A program made the position numbers and the translations under genes. From Halorubellus sp. JP-L1 (lineage in GTDB: Archaea; Halobacteriota; Halobacteria; Halobacteriales; Natrialbaceae): a stretch of DNA of 64,000 bases. The stretch is from positions 744,001 through 808,000 of the forward strand of contig NZ_JAAOIR010000002.1 in assembly GCF_011440375.1 (NCBI RefSeq), given 5' to 3'. Positions 32,925-41,050 of the stretch are shown here, one piece after another (the stretch's first letter is position 1; the number at the start of each line of letters is the position of its first letter). The notes below the pieces were generated by a model, which saw nothing but the letters and a program-made list of their open reading frames with translations, made no database searches and was not told the origin of the DNA.

Positions 32925-33242
32925 ACGAGATGCTTTGGGGGCGAGGGTGGTATAGGCGTTGCTCACTGCGCCGCCCGGTATTCGACCGTCGACGCGGGGA
33001 CTCCGTGGAGGCGTTCGGGTGCCTCCGGAGCAGTTCGCCGACGGCTGCCGACCACGTGGTGGTACTTAGATGTTTTGTCGTTCGTTCACATGCACCGCTC
33101 TAGCGGGCGATTACTCCGGTTCTGGAAGAAAATTCCGGAACCCTTATGTAGTGGCGTGCGTCATCAAGGTGTTACGGAACTGCGGGCGTCCGGGTTCTCA
33201 CGTTCGGCCGCTCCCCCGGTAGCCCCCGCCTTCGCACCAACC
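32925..33242. other. Non-coding 318-bp region between DUF84 and tfb
   Basis: It holds a hairpin (GGAGGC 33007-33012 with GCCTCC 33021-33026), the inverted repeat and TATA box of tfb, and a predicted tfb leader of about 70 nt. Most of it is gene-free; the frame of tfb is open back to 33075 but these codons do not look like protein. Confidence 0.6.
33118..33150 (+). promoter_or_regulatory. Inverted repeat and TATA box of tfb
   Basis: GGTTCTGGAA (33118-33127) and TTCCGGAACC (33133-33142) form a 10-bp inverted repeat with one G-T and a 5-bp AT spacer. It abuts CTTATGTA (33143-33150), the likely TATA box, and so covers the BRE to which TFB itself binds. Confidence 0.55.
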
Positions 33243-34205
33243 ATGACAGACGCACGAACACGAACCAGAACGAGAGTCGCGAGCACGGAAGAGGAATCGG
33301 AGAAGGGCGAGCAGGTCACCTGCCCGGAGTGCAACGGTGACGTCGTCACAGAGGGTCAGGAGACGGTCTGCAACATGTGCGGACTCGTCGTCGACACCGA
33401 CGAGGTCGACCGCGGCCCCGAGTGGCGCGCGTTCGACGCCCAGGAGAAGAACGAGAAGTCCCGCGTCGGCGCGCCCACGACGAACACGATGCACGACAAG
33501 GGGCTGTCGACGAACATCGACTGGCGGGACAAGGACGCCTACGGCAACTCGCTGGACTCCCGCCAGCGCGAGAAGATGCAGCGCCTCCGCAAGTGGAACG
33601 AGCGCTTCCGCACGCGCGACAGCAAGGAACGCAACCTCAAGCAGGCGCTCGGCGAGATCGACCGCATGGCGAGCGCGGTCGGCCTCCCGGACAACGTCCG
33701 CGAGACCGCCAGCGTCATCTACCGGCGCGCGCTCGACGAGGACCTCCTCCCGGGTCGCAGCATCGAGGGCGTCGCGACCTCCGCGGTGTACGCCGCCGCG
33801 CGCCAGGCCGGCGTCCCGCGCAGCCTCGACGAGATCGGCGACGTCTCGCGCGTCGAGAAGAACGAGGTCGCGCGCACGTACCGTTACGTCGTCCGCGAAC
33901 TCGGCCTCCAGGTCGCGCCCGCGGACCCCGAGAGCTACGTGCCGCGGTTCGCGAGCGGTCTCGAACTCAGCGACGAGGCCGAGCACCGCGCGCGCTCGCT
34001 CCTCAAGACCGCCAAGGAGAAGGGCGTTCACTCCGGGAAGTCGCCGGTCGGCCTCGCCGCCGCCGCCGTCTACGCCGCGAGCCTCCTGACCAACGAGAAG
34101 ACGACGCAGGCCGCCGTATCCGACGTCGCCGACATCTCCGAGGTCACCATCCGGAACCGCTACCACGAGCTCCTCGAAGCCGAGGACACGCTCGGACTCG
34201 CCTGA
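33243..34205 (+). CDS. tfb: Transcription initiation factor TFB
   Basis: Archaeal TFIIB homologue that bridges TBP-TATA-BRE and RNA polymerase, 320 aa. The zinc ribbon CPECNGDVVTEGQETVCNMC (about 25-45) is followed by the B-reader/linker region (GPEWRAFDAQEKNEKSRVGAP) and two cyclin-like core repeats (about 115-205 and 215-310). ATG 33243 is the first start whose N-terminus looks right. Haloarchaea usually have several TFB paralogues; which one this is cannot be read here. Its promoter carries a palindrome over the BRE, and hairpin repeats follow the stop within a few bases. Confidence 0.93.
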   Translation: MTDARTRTRTRVASTEEESEKGEQVTCPECNGDVVTEGQETVCNMCGLVVDTDEVDRGPEWRAFDAQEKNEKSRVGAPTTNTMHDKGLSTNIDWRDKDAYGNSLDSRQREKMQRLRKWNERFRTRDSKERNLKQALGEIDRMASAVGLPDNVRETASVIYRRALDEDLLPGRSIEGVATSAVYAAARQAGVPRSLDEIGDVSRVEKNEVARTYRYVVRELGLQVAPADPESYVPRFASGLELSDEAEHRARSLLKTAKEKGVHSGKSPVGLAAAAVYAASLLTNEKTTQAAVSDVADISEVTIRNRYHELLEAEDTLGLA

Positions 34206-34310
34206 CTGCACGAGCGTAAACCGGCTGCACGAGCGTACGGCGGCCGTCAGGCCGCCGTTTCGAGCTGATTGACCGCACGAGCATCCGGCGGCTGGCAGGC
34301 CGCCGTTTTC
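34206..34310 (+). repeat. Covarying hairpin repeats after tfb (two full copies)
   Basis: Copy 1: ACGGCGGCC (34237-34245), loop GTCA, GGCCGCCGT (34250-34258), followed by TTC. Copy 2, 48 bp on: CCGGCGGCT (34285-34293), loop GGCA, GGCCGCCGT (34298-34306), followed by TTTC. Each is preceded by a GCACGAGC segment, and that left flank occurs one more time at 34206-34218. The T-run after the stem gives a terminator-like look downstream of tfb. Confidence 0.85.
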
Positions 34311-34393
34311 ACGACCGAGGGTTCCAGCGGACGACGGCCGCGAGTGCCGTCGCGACCGGAACTTTCTCCCGCGCTGTCGACGGATAGCCGGGC

Positions 34394-35140
34394 ATGGACT
34401 TCGAGTCGTTCGTGCTGTGTGCGGCGACCGACGATCTCGCGGACGCCGCGTCGGCGGTGGCGCGCGAGCACGCGGACGCGATCGAGTACCGCATGGACGC
34501 GGTGGACGCGGCGGCGGACGCGGGAGCGGTGTCGCCGTCGGTGACGGCGCTCGCCGAGTACGACGGCGACCTGCCGGTGGTGGCGACGAACCGCGCGGCG
34601 TGGGAGGGCGGCGAAGCGGCGCCGGACGTGCCGCCGAGCGAGCAGGACGCGGTCGACGAGACGCGAGCGCGGAATCGCCTGGAGTCGCTCGCGGCGGCGG
34701 CGAGCGTCGACGCGGTCGCGGCGGTGGACGTCGAACTCGCGAGCCTCGCCGCCGGATCGCCCGGCGTCGACACCGTGCTCGCGGAAGCACGAGCGAACGA
34801 CGTCGCGGTGATCGCGTCGAGTCACGACTTCGAGCGCACGCCGTCCCGAGCGGCGATGCGCGAGACGCTCGCCACCGGCCTCGAGCACGCGGACGTGGCG
34901 AAGCTCGCGGTGACCGCCGAATCCACGCGCGACGCCCTGGACGTGCTCGCGGTGACGAGCGAGCTCGCGGACGAACCAGTGGCGACGATGGCGATGGGCG
35001 CGGTCGGCCGGCACACGCGCGCCGTCGCACCCGTCTACGGGTCGAAAATCGGGTACGCGCCCGTCGACCCGGAGCGCGCGACCGCACCCGGCCAGTACGA
35101 CCTCGCGACGCTCGCCGGCCTCGTCGCCGACCTCCGGTGA
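34394..35140 (+). CDS. aroD: 3-dehydroquinate dehydratase, type I
   Basis: Dehydrates 3-dehydroquinate to 3-dehydroshikimate in aromatic amino acid synthesis, 248 aa. Type I features are EYRMDAVD near residue 31, the catalytic His144 in SSHDF and the Schiff-base Lys170 in DVAKLAV, then MAMGAVGRHTR. It is shorter than bacterial enzymes only in loops. The type II dehydroquinate synthase gene, the previous step, lies 740 bp downstream on the other strand. The last four codons (through the stop) are part of a 35-bp unit present four times. Confidence 0.93.
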   Translation: MDFESFVLCAATDDLADAASAVAREHADAIEYRMDAVDAAADAGAVSPSVTALAEYDGDLPVVATNRAAWEGGEAAPDVPPSEQDAVDETRARNRLESLAAAASVDAVAAVDVELASLAAGSPGVDTVLAEARANDVAVIASSHDFERTPSRAAMRETLATGLEHADVAKLAVTAESTRDALDVLAVTSELADEPVATMAMGAVGRHTRAVAPVYGSKIGYAPVDPERATAPGQYDLATLAGLVADLR

Positions 35141-35268
35141 GTCTAGCTGGCAGGAACGTCCACGACCTCCGGTGAGTCTAGCTGGCAGGAACGTCCACGA
35201 CCTCCGGTGAGTCTAGCTGGCAGGAACGTCCACGACCTCCGGTGAGCCTAGCTGCCAGGAACGTCGAC
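35129..35268 (+). repeat. Four 35-bp tandem repeats spanning the aroD stop codon
   Basis: Units start at 35129, 35164, 35199 and 35234. The first three are identical and the fourth differs at three bases. Unit 1 contains the aroD TGA (35138-35140). There are no spacers between units, so it is a tandem array and not a CRISPR. Confidence 0.95.
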
Positions 35269-35341
35269 GCCACACGTCCACTCCGAACGCGGCGTCCGAC
35301 GAAACCGAACGGTAAAGACCCCGGCGAGAAAACGCCGCCCC

Positions 35342-35737
35342 ATGCTCGGTACTCGGGTGCGCGCCGTCGCCGTCGGCATCTGCTCGCTGCTGTTCCCAGG
35401 CCTCGGCCAGGCACTCCTCCGCCGCTGGGTGCGCGCCCTCCTCTTCGCCGGCCTGTTCATCTCCACGCTCGCCATCTTCCTCCCCGAATCCGCGTACGTG
35501 GCCGACCCCACGTTCGAGTCCGTCATGCGCGCCACCGAAAGCATGTCCGACTGGGGCACCATCGCCGTCACCGTCGTCCAGTTCGCCGCCATGATGGACG
35601 CCTACGTCCAGGCCCTCCAGACCCACCAGCAACCCACCGACGGCCCCACCTGCCCCCGATGCGGCCGCGAGATCGACCCCACGCACGGCTTCTGTCACTG
35701 GTGCACCTACGAGTTCGAAGAACCAACGACAGAATAA
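35342..35737 (+). CDS. Membrane protein with C-terminal zinc ribbon
   Basis: A 131-residue protein of unknown function. Two hydrophobic stretches near the N-terminus (about 8-26, SLLFPGLGQALLR, and 30-47) are followed by a third hydrophobic segment (about 72-90). A zinc ribbon at the C-terminus carries CPRCGREIDPTHGFCHWC (about 106-123), presumably cytoplasmic. The PGLGQ motif in the first helix pair recalls TM2-type small membrane proteins. TATA-like GGTAAAGACC lies about 30 nt upstream of ATG 35342. Confidence 0.75.
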   Translation: MLGTRVRAVAVGICSLLFPGLGQALLRRWVRALLFAGLFISTLAIFLPESAYVADPTFESVMRATESMSDWGTIAVTVVQFAAMMDAYVQALQTHQQPTDGPTCPRCGREIDPTHGFCHWCTYEFEEPTTE

Positions 35738-35880
35738 GCGACCGCCGGCTCGGCGTACGTCGCTCCGTAGAAGCGACGTGCTCGACGGCTTCGCCGTCTC
35801 GCTTCCTCGAGGCGCGTAGCGCCACTCGCCCTCACCGGCGCTGACGCGCCGGCTCGGCGTTCGTCGCTCCGTGAGAGCGA
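35738..35880. terminator. Convergent intergenic region rich in stem-loops
   Basis: Between the zinc-ribbon gene and DHQ synthase. GTCGCT...AGCGAC hairpins occur twice (about 35758 and 35862) in two copies of a GCCGGCTCGGCGT block. GACGGC-TTC-GCCGTC and GGCGC-GTA-GCGCC lie between them, and CCGGCGC-TGAC-GCGCCGG is at 35835-35852. It probably acts as a two-way terminator. Confidence 0.55.
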
Positions 35881-37107
35881 CTACTTCTCTATTATCCGTT
35901 CATCAACTGCTTCGCCGAAGTGCCGCGCGGTGTCCTCGTAGTACACGAGGAGCTCGTCGCCGGGCTCGAGGTCCGTGACCGCCGTCCGGCCCTCGCGCGT
36001 CTGGACCTTGATCGTCTCCGCGTTCTGGAGGAGGGTCTCGAACCGGTCGCCGTCGCGCTCCAGTTCCACGCGGAACATCGGCCGGCGCTCGATCTTCGCG
36101 CGGCCTACGACGGCCTCTCGGGTCCCGCCGTCGACGTCGACGAGCTGGACCTCGTCGCCCGACCCGAGTTCGCTCAAGTACTTCGTGCCGCCGTCGGGCG
36201 TCCGCACGTACGCGTGCACCGCGCCCGCGTTCACGCGGAACGGCCGGCTCGCGACGTACGGCGACTCCGCGGTCTCCGCGTGCACGAACACGAGCCCGCG
36301 ACTCATCGACCCGACGAGCATCCCCTCGTCGTCGTCCATCAGCGACGCCGTATCCACGCAGACGCGGTCCGCACTCCCGGTCTGTTCGATACTCGTTACC
36401 TCTGCCCACGTCAGGTCCAGTTGCTCGCGCTCGGTCGCGTCCCGTTCCGCGACCGTCTCCCGGACGACGTCCGGGTCGTCCGAGTCCAGGAGGACCGCGT
36501 CCGCGCCGAGTTCCAGCGTCTCGAACGCCGTCCGCGCCTCCTCCGCGGTCGTCACGCCAGCGACCAGCGTCGTCTCGTCGCCGATGCGCGCGATGAGGTT
36601 CTCCAGGGGGATGATCGTCCAGTCCTCGCCGACGACGATCGTGTACTCGCCAGCGTCCGCGGCCGCCTCCGCGAACGCCTCGTACTCCTGTCCGCGGATC
36701 TCGACGTACGAGCCGTCCGCGGCACCGCGCCGTACCGTCGACAGGTCCGCCGACCCGGAGAGGTCCGGCGGGAGCGACACCGTCCCGTCGCCCTCGCCGC
36801 CCTTCCCGACGAGGTACGCGTCCGCGGGCTCGACGTCGATCGCGTCGCCGCCCTCCTCGTCGTCGTCGCCCTCTGCGTCCTCGATGCGGTCGACGCCGGA
36901 TTCGTCGGCGTCGTCGACGAGCGTGCTGTCGCCGTCCGCGCTGAACGCCGCGACGTTCACCTCGCCGAGTTCGCGGACGCGCCCGACGTCGGCCTCGTCG
37001 ACCACCACCCAGTCCACGCCGGCCTCGAGACCGGCGGTGATGCGACGCCGTCGAGCGTCCCAGTCGCCGACCTCGTCGTCGGCCTTCAGCCAGACTTCGC
37101 GTGTCAT
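35881..37107 (-). CDS. aroB': 3-dehydroquinate synthase II
   Basis: Archaeal type II enzyme that forms 3-dehydroquinate from the ADTH intermediate, replacing classical AroB, 408 aa. The N-terminal MTREVWLKADDEVGDWD and the C-terminal half (VHAYVRTPDGGTKYLSELGSGDEV, RPMFRVELERDG and ENAETIKV-like LQNAETIKV) are the conserved blocks. An acidic Asp/Glu insertion (about residues 60-92) is a haloarchaeal elaboration. With aroD nearby it covers two consecutive steps of the pathway. The start ATG is at 37107. Confidence 0.92.
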   Translation of the reverse strand: MTREVWLKADDEVGDWDARRRRITAGLEAGVDWVVVDEADVGRVRELGEVNVAAFSADGDSTLVDDADESGVDRIEDAEGDDDEEGGDAIDVEPADAYLVGKGGEGDGTVSLPPDLSGSADLSTVRRGAADGSYVEIRGQEYEAFAEAAADAGEYTIVVGEDWTIIPLENLIARIGDETTLVAGVTTAEEARTAFETLELGADAVLLDSDDPDVVRETVAERDATEREQLDLTWAEVTSIEQTGSADRVCVDTASLMDDDEGMLVGSMSRGLVFVHAETAESPYVASRPFRVNAGAVHAYVRTPDGGTKYLSELGSGDEVQLVDVDGGTREAVVGRAKIERRPMFRVELERDGDRFETLLQNAETIKVQTREGRTAVTDLEPGDELLVYYEDTARHFGEAVDERIIEK

Positions 37108-37184
37108 GCCGCTATCTCCTCGTGGCGGTCGCTTGAACGTGGCGGATGCGACACCGACGCGAAAGCGCGGGCAACGAGCCCGGG

Positions 37185-38015
37185 TCAGGAGGAGTCCTCG
37201 CCGGTGCCGTCCCAGTTCCGGCCGTCGGGGTCGTACGTCGGCGTGTGCGAGCCGTGCTGGCCGCCGACGTCACGGGAATCGTTCGCCGGGGCGTCGTCGA
37301 CGTTGGCCGGGCGTTCGGTCGAGCCGTCCGTCTCGCTTGCCGCGTCGACGACGTCCTCGTCGCTCCCTACCGTCTCGTCGCCGTCGACCGCTTCGTCGAC
37401 CGGTCGCGTCGGAACGCCCGCGCTACCCGGTTCGGGTTCGACGAGCGTCCCGGCGACGCCCGCGAGCGCGCTCCCGACGGCGGTGACCGCGGCGAGCGCG
37501 AGCGCGTTCACCGCGATCGCGCCGAACGCGAGCGACACCGAGGACTCCTCGACGATGTAGCCCTCTCCGGCCTGGCCGTACGCGAGGTGGGCGACGGCGA
37601 CGAACGCGACGAACCCGACCGCGACGCCGACGAACGCACCGAGGGCGACGCCGCCGACGCGAGTGCGCCGCGACCCGCGGGCGCGGAGCGCTCCGGCGAA
37701 CGCCACGCCGACCGCGACGACCGGGAGCAGTATCGGCGCGAACAGGAACGTGATGTTCGTCAGATAGTTCTGGTAGCGCTGGCGCGCTCCGTCCCCGGAC
37801 TCCGCGGGGTTCGGGTTCGGGCCACTGCCGGTGTCGACGGTATCCGCACCCACCGCACCCAGCGCGTGCGGCACCACTCCGAGCGCGAGCGCCGTCGCGA
37901 CCACCGCCAGCGCCACCCCCAGCACGACCGGCTGGCCACCGACCGCCCGCCACGCACCACCGACCGAACGCCGGAGGTCGTCGACGTCGAACACGTCGTC
38001 GTCGCGTCCGCTCAT
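37185..38015 (-). CDS. Multi-span membrane protein with acidic tail, unknown function
   Basis: Integral membrane protein of 276 aa with four hydrophobic segments (about residues 28-50, 85-108, 118-142 and 162-190). The extracellular loop after the first helix is rich in Asp, Gly, Asn and Pro. The C-terminal 80 residues are acidic and polar with no motif. I chose ATG 38015 (MSGRDDDVF) over a TTG nine codons earlier because an AAAGCTTTT element lies about 30 nt upstream on the minus strand. It lies upstream of, and may be transcribed apart from, the aroB' gene; the hairpin repeats sit just before its promoter. Confidence 0.65.
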   Translation of the reverse strand: MSGRDDDVFDVDDLRRSVGGAWRAVGGQPVVLGVALAVVATALALGVVPHALGAVGADTVDTGSGPNPNPAESGDGARQRYQNYLTNITFLFAPILLPVVAVGVAFAGALRARGSRRTRVGGVALGAFVGVAVGFVAFVAVAHLAYGQAGEGYIVEESSVSLAFGAIAVNALALAAVTAVGSALAGVAGTLVEPEPGSAGVPTRPVDEAVDGDETVGSDEDVVDAASETDGSTERPANVDDAPANDSRDVGGQHGSHTPTYDPDGRNWDGTGEDSS

Positions 38016-38090
38016 ACCCGACTCTGATGCGGGCGACGACAAAAGCTTTCTCCGGCGCCGCGGCCGCCGTACGCTTGGAGAATTAGCGCG

Positions 38091-38236
38091 TGGAAACGGC
38101 GGCCTGGCGGCCGCCGTATGCTCGTGCGGGCAGTAGGCCGCCGTATGCTGGTGGAGTCAGGGAGGAGCGGAAACGGCGTCCTGGCGGACGCCGTATGCTG
38201 GTGCGGGCAGTAGGCCGCCGTATGCTCGCGGAGTCA
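38091..38236 (-). repeat. 77-bp tandem unit with covarying hairpins
   Basis: Two 77-bp units. Unit 1 has stem ACGGCGGCC (38096-38104)/GGCCGCCGT (38109-38117); unit 2 has ACGGCGTCC (38173-38181)/GGACGCCGT (38186-38194), loop TGGC in both. Each unit also has a right-half-only copy (GGCCGCCGTATGC at about 38136 and 38213) and ends with GAGTCAG, which in unit 2 contains the stop codon of the minus-strand gene. A degenerate half copy lies at 38051-38074. Confidence 0.9.
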
Positions 38237-39289
38237 GTCGTCGATTCGCTCGACGCCGTCGACCTCGAGCACGAGGTCCTTCCCGTACGCGGTCGACGGC
38301 GTCTGGTAGCCGGTGGGGGCGTCGCCGTCGAGGACGCGACGCACGCACAGCAGGGCGGTGTCGCGAGTGAGCGCGTACGCGTTCGGGGTCTCGAGGTGCG
38401 AGACGACGCGCTCGCCGGCTGCGTTCTCGGCTTCGCCGTAGATCTCGCCGCTACCCTCGCGGAGTTGCTCGTCGTCCGGGCCGTCGATTCGGCGGTCGAC
38501 GAGCCACTTCAGGAGCGACTGCACCGGCCCCGTCTGCACGAGCGGTGCGAGCTTGCGGAACGTCCGGAGGCGAGAGATCGTGTCCGGGTGCGTCTCCGAG
38601 TACACGCGGACGTTCCCCACGCCCGTCGAGTGGTAGGCCGTCACCACGTCCCCCCAGGGGATCGTCATCGCGCTCCGGGTGCCGTGCGAGAACTCGAACT
38701 CGCGGTCGTCGAACGCCTGCGGGACGCGCTTCAACTCGCCGTTCTCGCGGACGACGCCGTCGTCGCCGAACCCCTCGACCATCGTCATCGCCGTCCCCCG
38801 CGACAGGCCGCCCATCCCGCCGAGCGCGAGCGTGATCGACTCGGCGTCCGGCAGCCGGTCGACGAGGTGCGCCGCCAGGCAGTCCGACGGCACCACGTCG
38901 AATCCCGTCCCCGGCAGGAGCATGACGCCCGCGTCCGCGGCTTCCTCGCTCCGTTGCGCGAGCGCGTCGAAGACCTGCCACTCGCCCGTGATGTCGAGGT
39001 AGTGCGTGCCCGTCTCGATGCACGCGTCCACCATCGGCTCTGCCGTCCGCGAGAACGGGCCCGCGCAGTTCAGGACCACGTCGAAGTCCCCGATCTCGCT
39101 CGCGACGTCGTCGCCGCCCGAAAGCGAGAACACCGCGCCCTCCAGCCCCAATCGGCTCGCCTGCGACCGAACCTTCTCGGCGTTCCGACCGGCCACGGTC
39201 GGGTCGAGGTCGCTCGACGCCGCCGCCTGCTTCGCTATCAACTCGCCCGTGTACCCGTAAGATCCGTAGATGAGGACGTCGTCGGCCAT
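38234..39289 (-). CDS. Saccharopine dehydrogenase-like NAD(P)-binding oxidoreductase
   Basis: Rossmann-fold oxidoreductase of the saccharopine-dehydrogenase/trans-acting enoyl reductase group, 351 aa. The N-terminal LIYGSYGYTGELIAK is the dinucleotide-binding loop (an atypical GxYGYTG form), followed by VLNCAGPFSRTAEPMVDACI and YLDITGEW, characteristic of the group. Substrate is unknown; relatives act on lipid or polyketide chains. The C-terminus ends in LEVDGVERIDD. The stop codon is part of a tandem hairpin-bearing repeat. The gene lies downstream of, and co-directional with, the M32 carboxypeptidase gene. Confidence 0.85.
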   Translation of the reverse strand: MADDVLIYGSYGYTGELIAKQAAASSDLDPTVAGRNAEKVRSQASRLGLEGAVFSLSGGDDVASEIGDFDVVLNCAGPFSRTAEPMVDACIETGTHYLDITGEWQVFDALAQRSEEAADAGVMLLPGTGFDVVPSDCLAAHLVDRLPDAESITLALGGMGGLSRGTAMTMVEGFGDDGVVRENGELKRVPQAFDDREFEFSHGTRSAMTIPWGDVVTAYHSTGVGNVRVYSETHPDTISRLRTFRKLAPLVQTGPVQSLLKWLVDRRIDGPDDEQLREGSGEIYGEAENAAGERVVSHLETPNAYALTRDTALLCVRRVLDGDAPTGYQTPSTAYGKDLVLEVDGVERIDD

Positions 39290-39397
39290 GTCACTCCCCT
39301 GTGCTCTCCGGTCGGATAAGGCTACGTGTACGTGCGAACAACCCGCGACGCTTGCCAGCGGAAGCGTTCCCGTGCGAAGCCAGGGAGCGCAGCGGGC

Positions 39398-40921
39398 CTA
39401 CGCGAGGTCGTACAGGTCCTCGTACTTCTCGGTGACGTAGTCGAGGAAGTAGTCGGCCGTGTAGGGTTCGCCGGTCGCGTGTTCGACGAGGTCGTCGGTC
39501 TCGTAGCGCTTCCCGTGCCGGTGGACGTGCTCGTTCAGCCACTCCATGAGGGGGTCGAACTCGCCCTCGCGGAGCTTCGCGTCGAGGTCGTCGAGGTCGT
39601 CCTCGGCGGCGGCGTACAGCTGCGCGGCGAGGACGCTCCCCAGGGAGTACGTCGAGAAGTACCCGAAGCTCCCGTGACTCCAGTGGATGTCCTGCAGGCA
39701 GCCCTCGGCGTCCGTCTCCGGACGAATCCCGAGGTACTGTTCGTACTTGTCGTTCCAGGCCTCCGGGACGTCCTCGACGTCGAGGTCGCCCGAGATCAGG
39801 TCGCGTTCGATCTCGAAGCGCACCACGACGTGCATGTGGTACGTGAGCTCGTCCGCTTCGACGCGAATGAGGTTGTCCTCGTACACCTGGTTCGCGGCCT
39901 CGTAGGCGTCCTCGACGGTGACGTCGTCCAGCCCGTCGAAGTGCGCCTTGAGTTCCGGGAGGAAGTACTGCCAGAACGCCTTCGAGCGGCCGACGTGGTT
40001 CTCCCAGAGGCGACTCTGGGACTCGTGGACGGTCAGGTCGCGGGCTTCGCCCAGCGGCGTCCCGTAGTGCTCGTCGGGGAGTCCCTGCGTGTACGACGCG
40101 TGCCCGAACTCGTGGACCGTCGAGTACGTCGCGCCGAGCGGGTCCTCCTCGTCGAATCGCGTCGTGACGCGCGCGTCGTACTGCGTGCCCGACGAGAACG
40201 GATGCGGGGCCTCGTCGAGCCGTCCGCGGTCCCAGTCGTAGCCGAGTTCGTCCAGGACCGCACGCACGAACGCCATCTGGTCGTCGGTGTCGTAGGTGTC
40301 GTCGAACGAATCGACCGCCAGGTCGGCGTCGCTGTCGCGGACCGCGTCGACGAGCGGCGGGAGCTCCTCCTTGAGGCGGTCGAGTACGCGCTCGGCCGTC
40401 TCGAGTCCGAGGTACGGTTCGTACTCCTCGAACAGCGTCTCGTAGGGGTCCTTCTCGGGCGCGATGTGATTCGCGTACTCGCGCTTCAGTTCGACGAGCT
40501 CCGCCAGCGCGGGCGCGAACGTCGAGAAGTCGTCCTCGGCCCTCGCCTCCTTCCACGTCGGGTGCGCCTCGCTCGTCTTCTGACTGATCTCCTCGACGAG
40601 CTCGGTCGGGACGCTCGTCGCTCGCTCGCGCTCGCGGGACACCTCGCGGACGACCGCCGCCTGCTCGTCGGTCAGGTCCGCGTCCGCGAGCGCGTCGAGC
40701 TGCTCGCCGAGCTCGTCGCTCGTCAGCAGTTCGTGACTCACGGCCGACAGCGCGGCGGTCTGCCGGGACCGCGCCGGCGTCCCCGCCTCGGGCATCATGA
40801 CCTCCTGGTCCCACGACAGCACTCCCCTCGCGTACCCGAGGTTCTTGTATCGCGTGACCGTCTCGAGGAACTCCTCGTACGCGGCCGGCGTCTCCGTCGC
40901 CACAGAAGCGTCCGTATCCAT
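39398..40921 (-). CDS. M32-family carboxypeptidase
   Basis: Cytosolic zinc metallocarboxypeptidase (thermostable carboxypeptidase 1/Taq type), 507 aa. The zinc motif HEFGHA lies near residue 270, with the downstream Glu in LTVHESQSRLWEN about 28 residues later; the combination HExxH...ESQSR defines M32. The signature near the C-terminus IHWSHGSFGYFSTYSLG is also present. Length is typical. The start is ATG 40921, and 186 bp of non-coding DNA with one hairpin repeat separates it from the divergent CruF-like gene. Confidence 0.93.
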   Translation of the reverse strand: MDTDASVATETPAAYEEFLETVTRYKNLGYARGVLSWDQEVMMPEAGTPARSRQTAALSAVSHELLTSDELGEQLDALADADLTDEQAAVVREVSRERERATSVPTELVEEISQKTSEAHPTWKEARAEDDFSTFAPALAELVELKREYANHIAPEKDPYETLFEEYEPYLGLETAERVLDRLKEELPPLVDAVRDSDADLAVDSFDDTYDTDDQMAFVRAVLDELGYDWDRGRLDEAPHPFSSGTQYDARVTTRFDEEDPLGATYSTVHEFGHASYTQGLPDEHYGTPLGEARDLTVHESQSRLWENHVGRSKAFWQYFLPELKAHFDGLDDVTVEDAYEAANQVYEDNLIRVEADELTYHMHVVVRFEIERDLISGDLDVEDVPEAWNDKYEQYLGIRPETDAEGCLQDIHWSHGSFGYFSTYSLGSVLAAQLYAAAEDDLDDLDAKLREGEFDPLMEWLNEHVHRHGKRYETDDLVEHATGEPYTADYFLDYVTEKYEDLYDLA

Positions 40922-41021
40922 CGCGCAATACTTTCCGCTACCTGCTCATGAAAGCATGGATTCTCACCGGCCCACCGCTCGACGATCTCGCCAGCGCCAC
41001 CCGCGACACCACTGCAACTCC

Positions 41022-41050
41022 AGAAACGGCGTCCTGGCGGACGCCGTATG
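41022..41050 (-). repeat. Single copy of the covarying hairpin repeat
   Basis: ACGGCGTCC (41026-41034), loop TGGC, GGACGCCGT (41039-41047), identical to unit 2 at 38173. It lies between divergent genes; the ATG at 41048 inside its right flank is a false start for the next gene. Confidence 0.85.

Noticed and set aside
33075-33242. N-terminal extension of TFB
   Set aside because: These codons precede the TATA box in part and do not resemble TFB; ATG 33243 is the normal start.
35129-35268. Four regular 35-bp repeats as a possible CRISPR array
   Set aside because: Units are directly adjacent with no spacers, and include the aroD stop codon; no cas genes are near.
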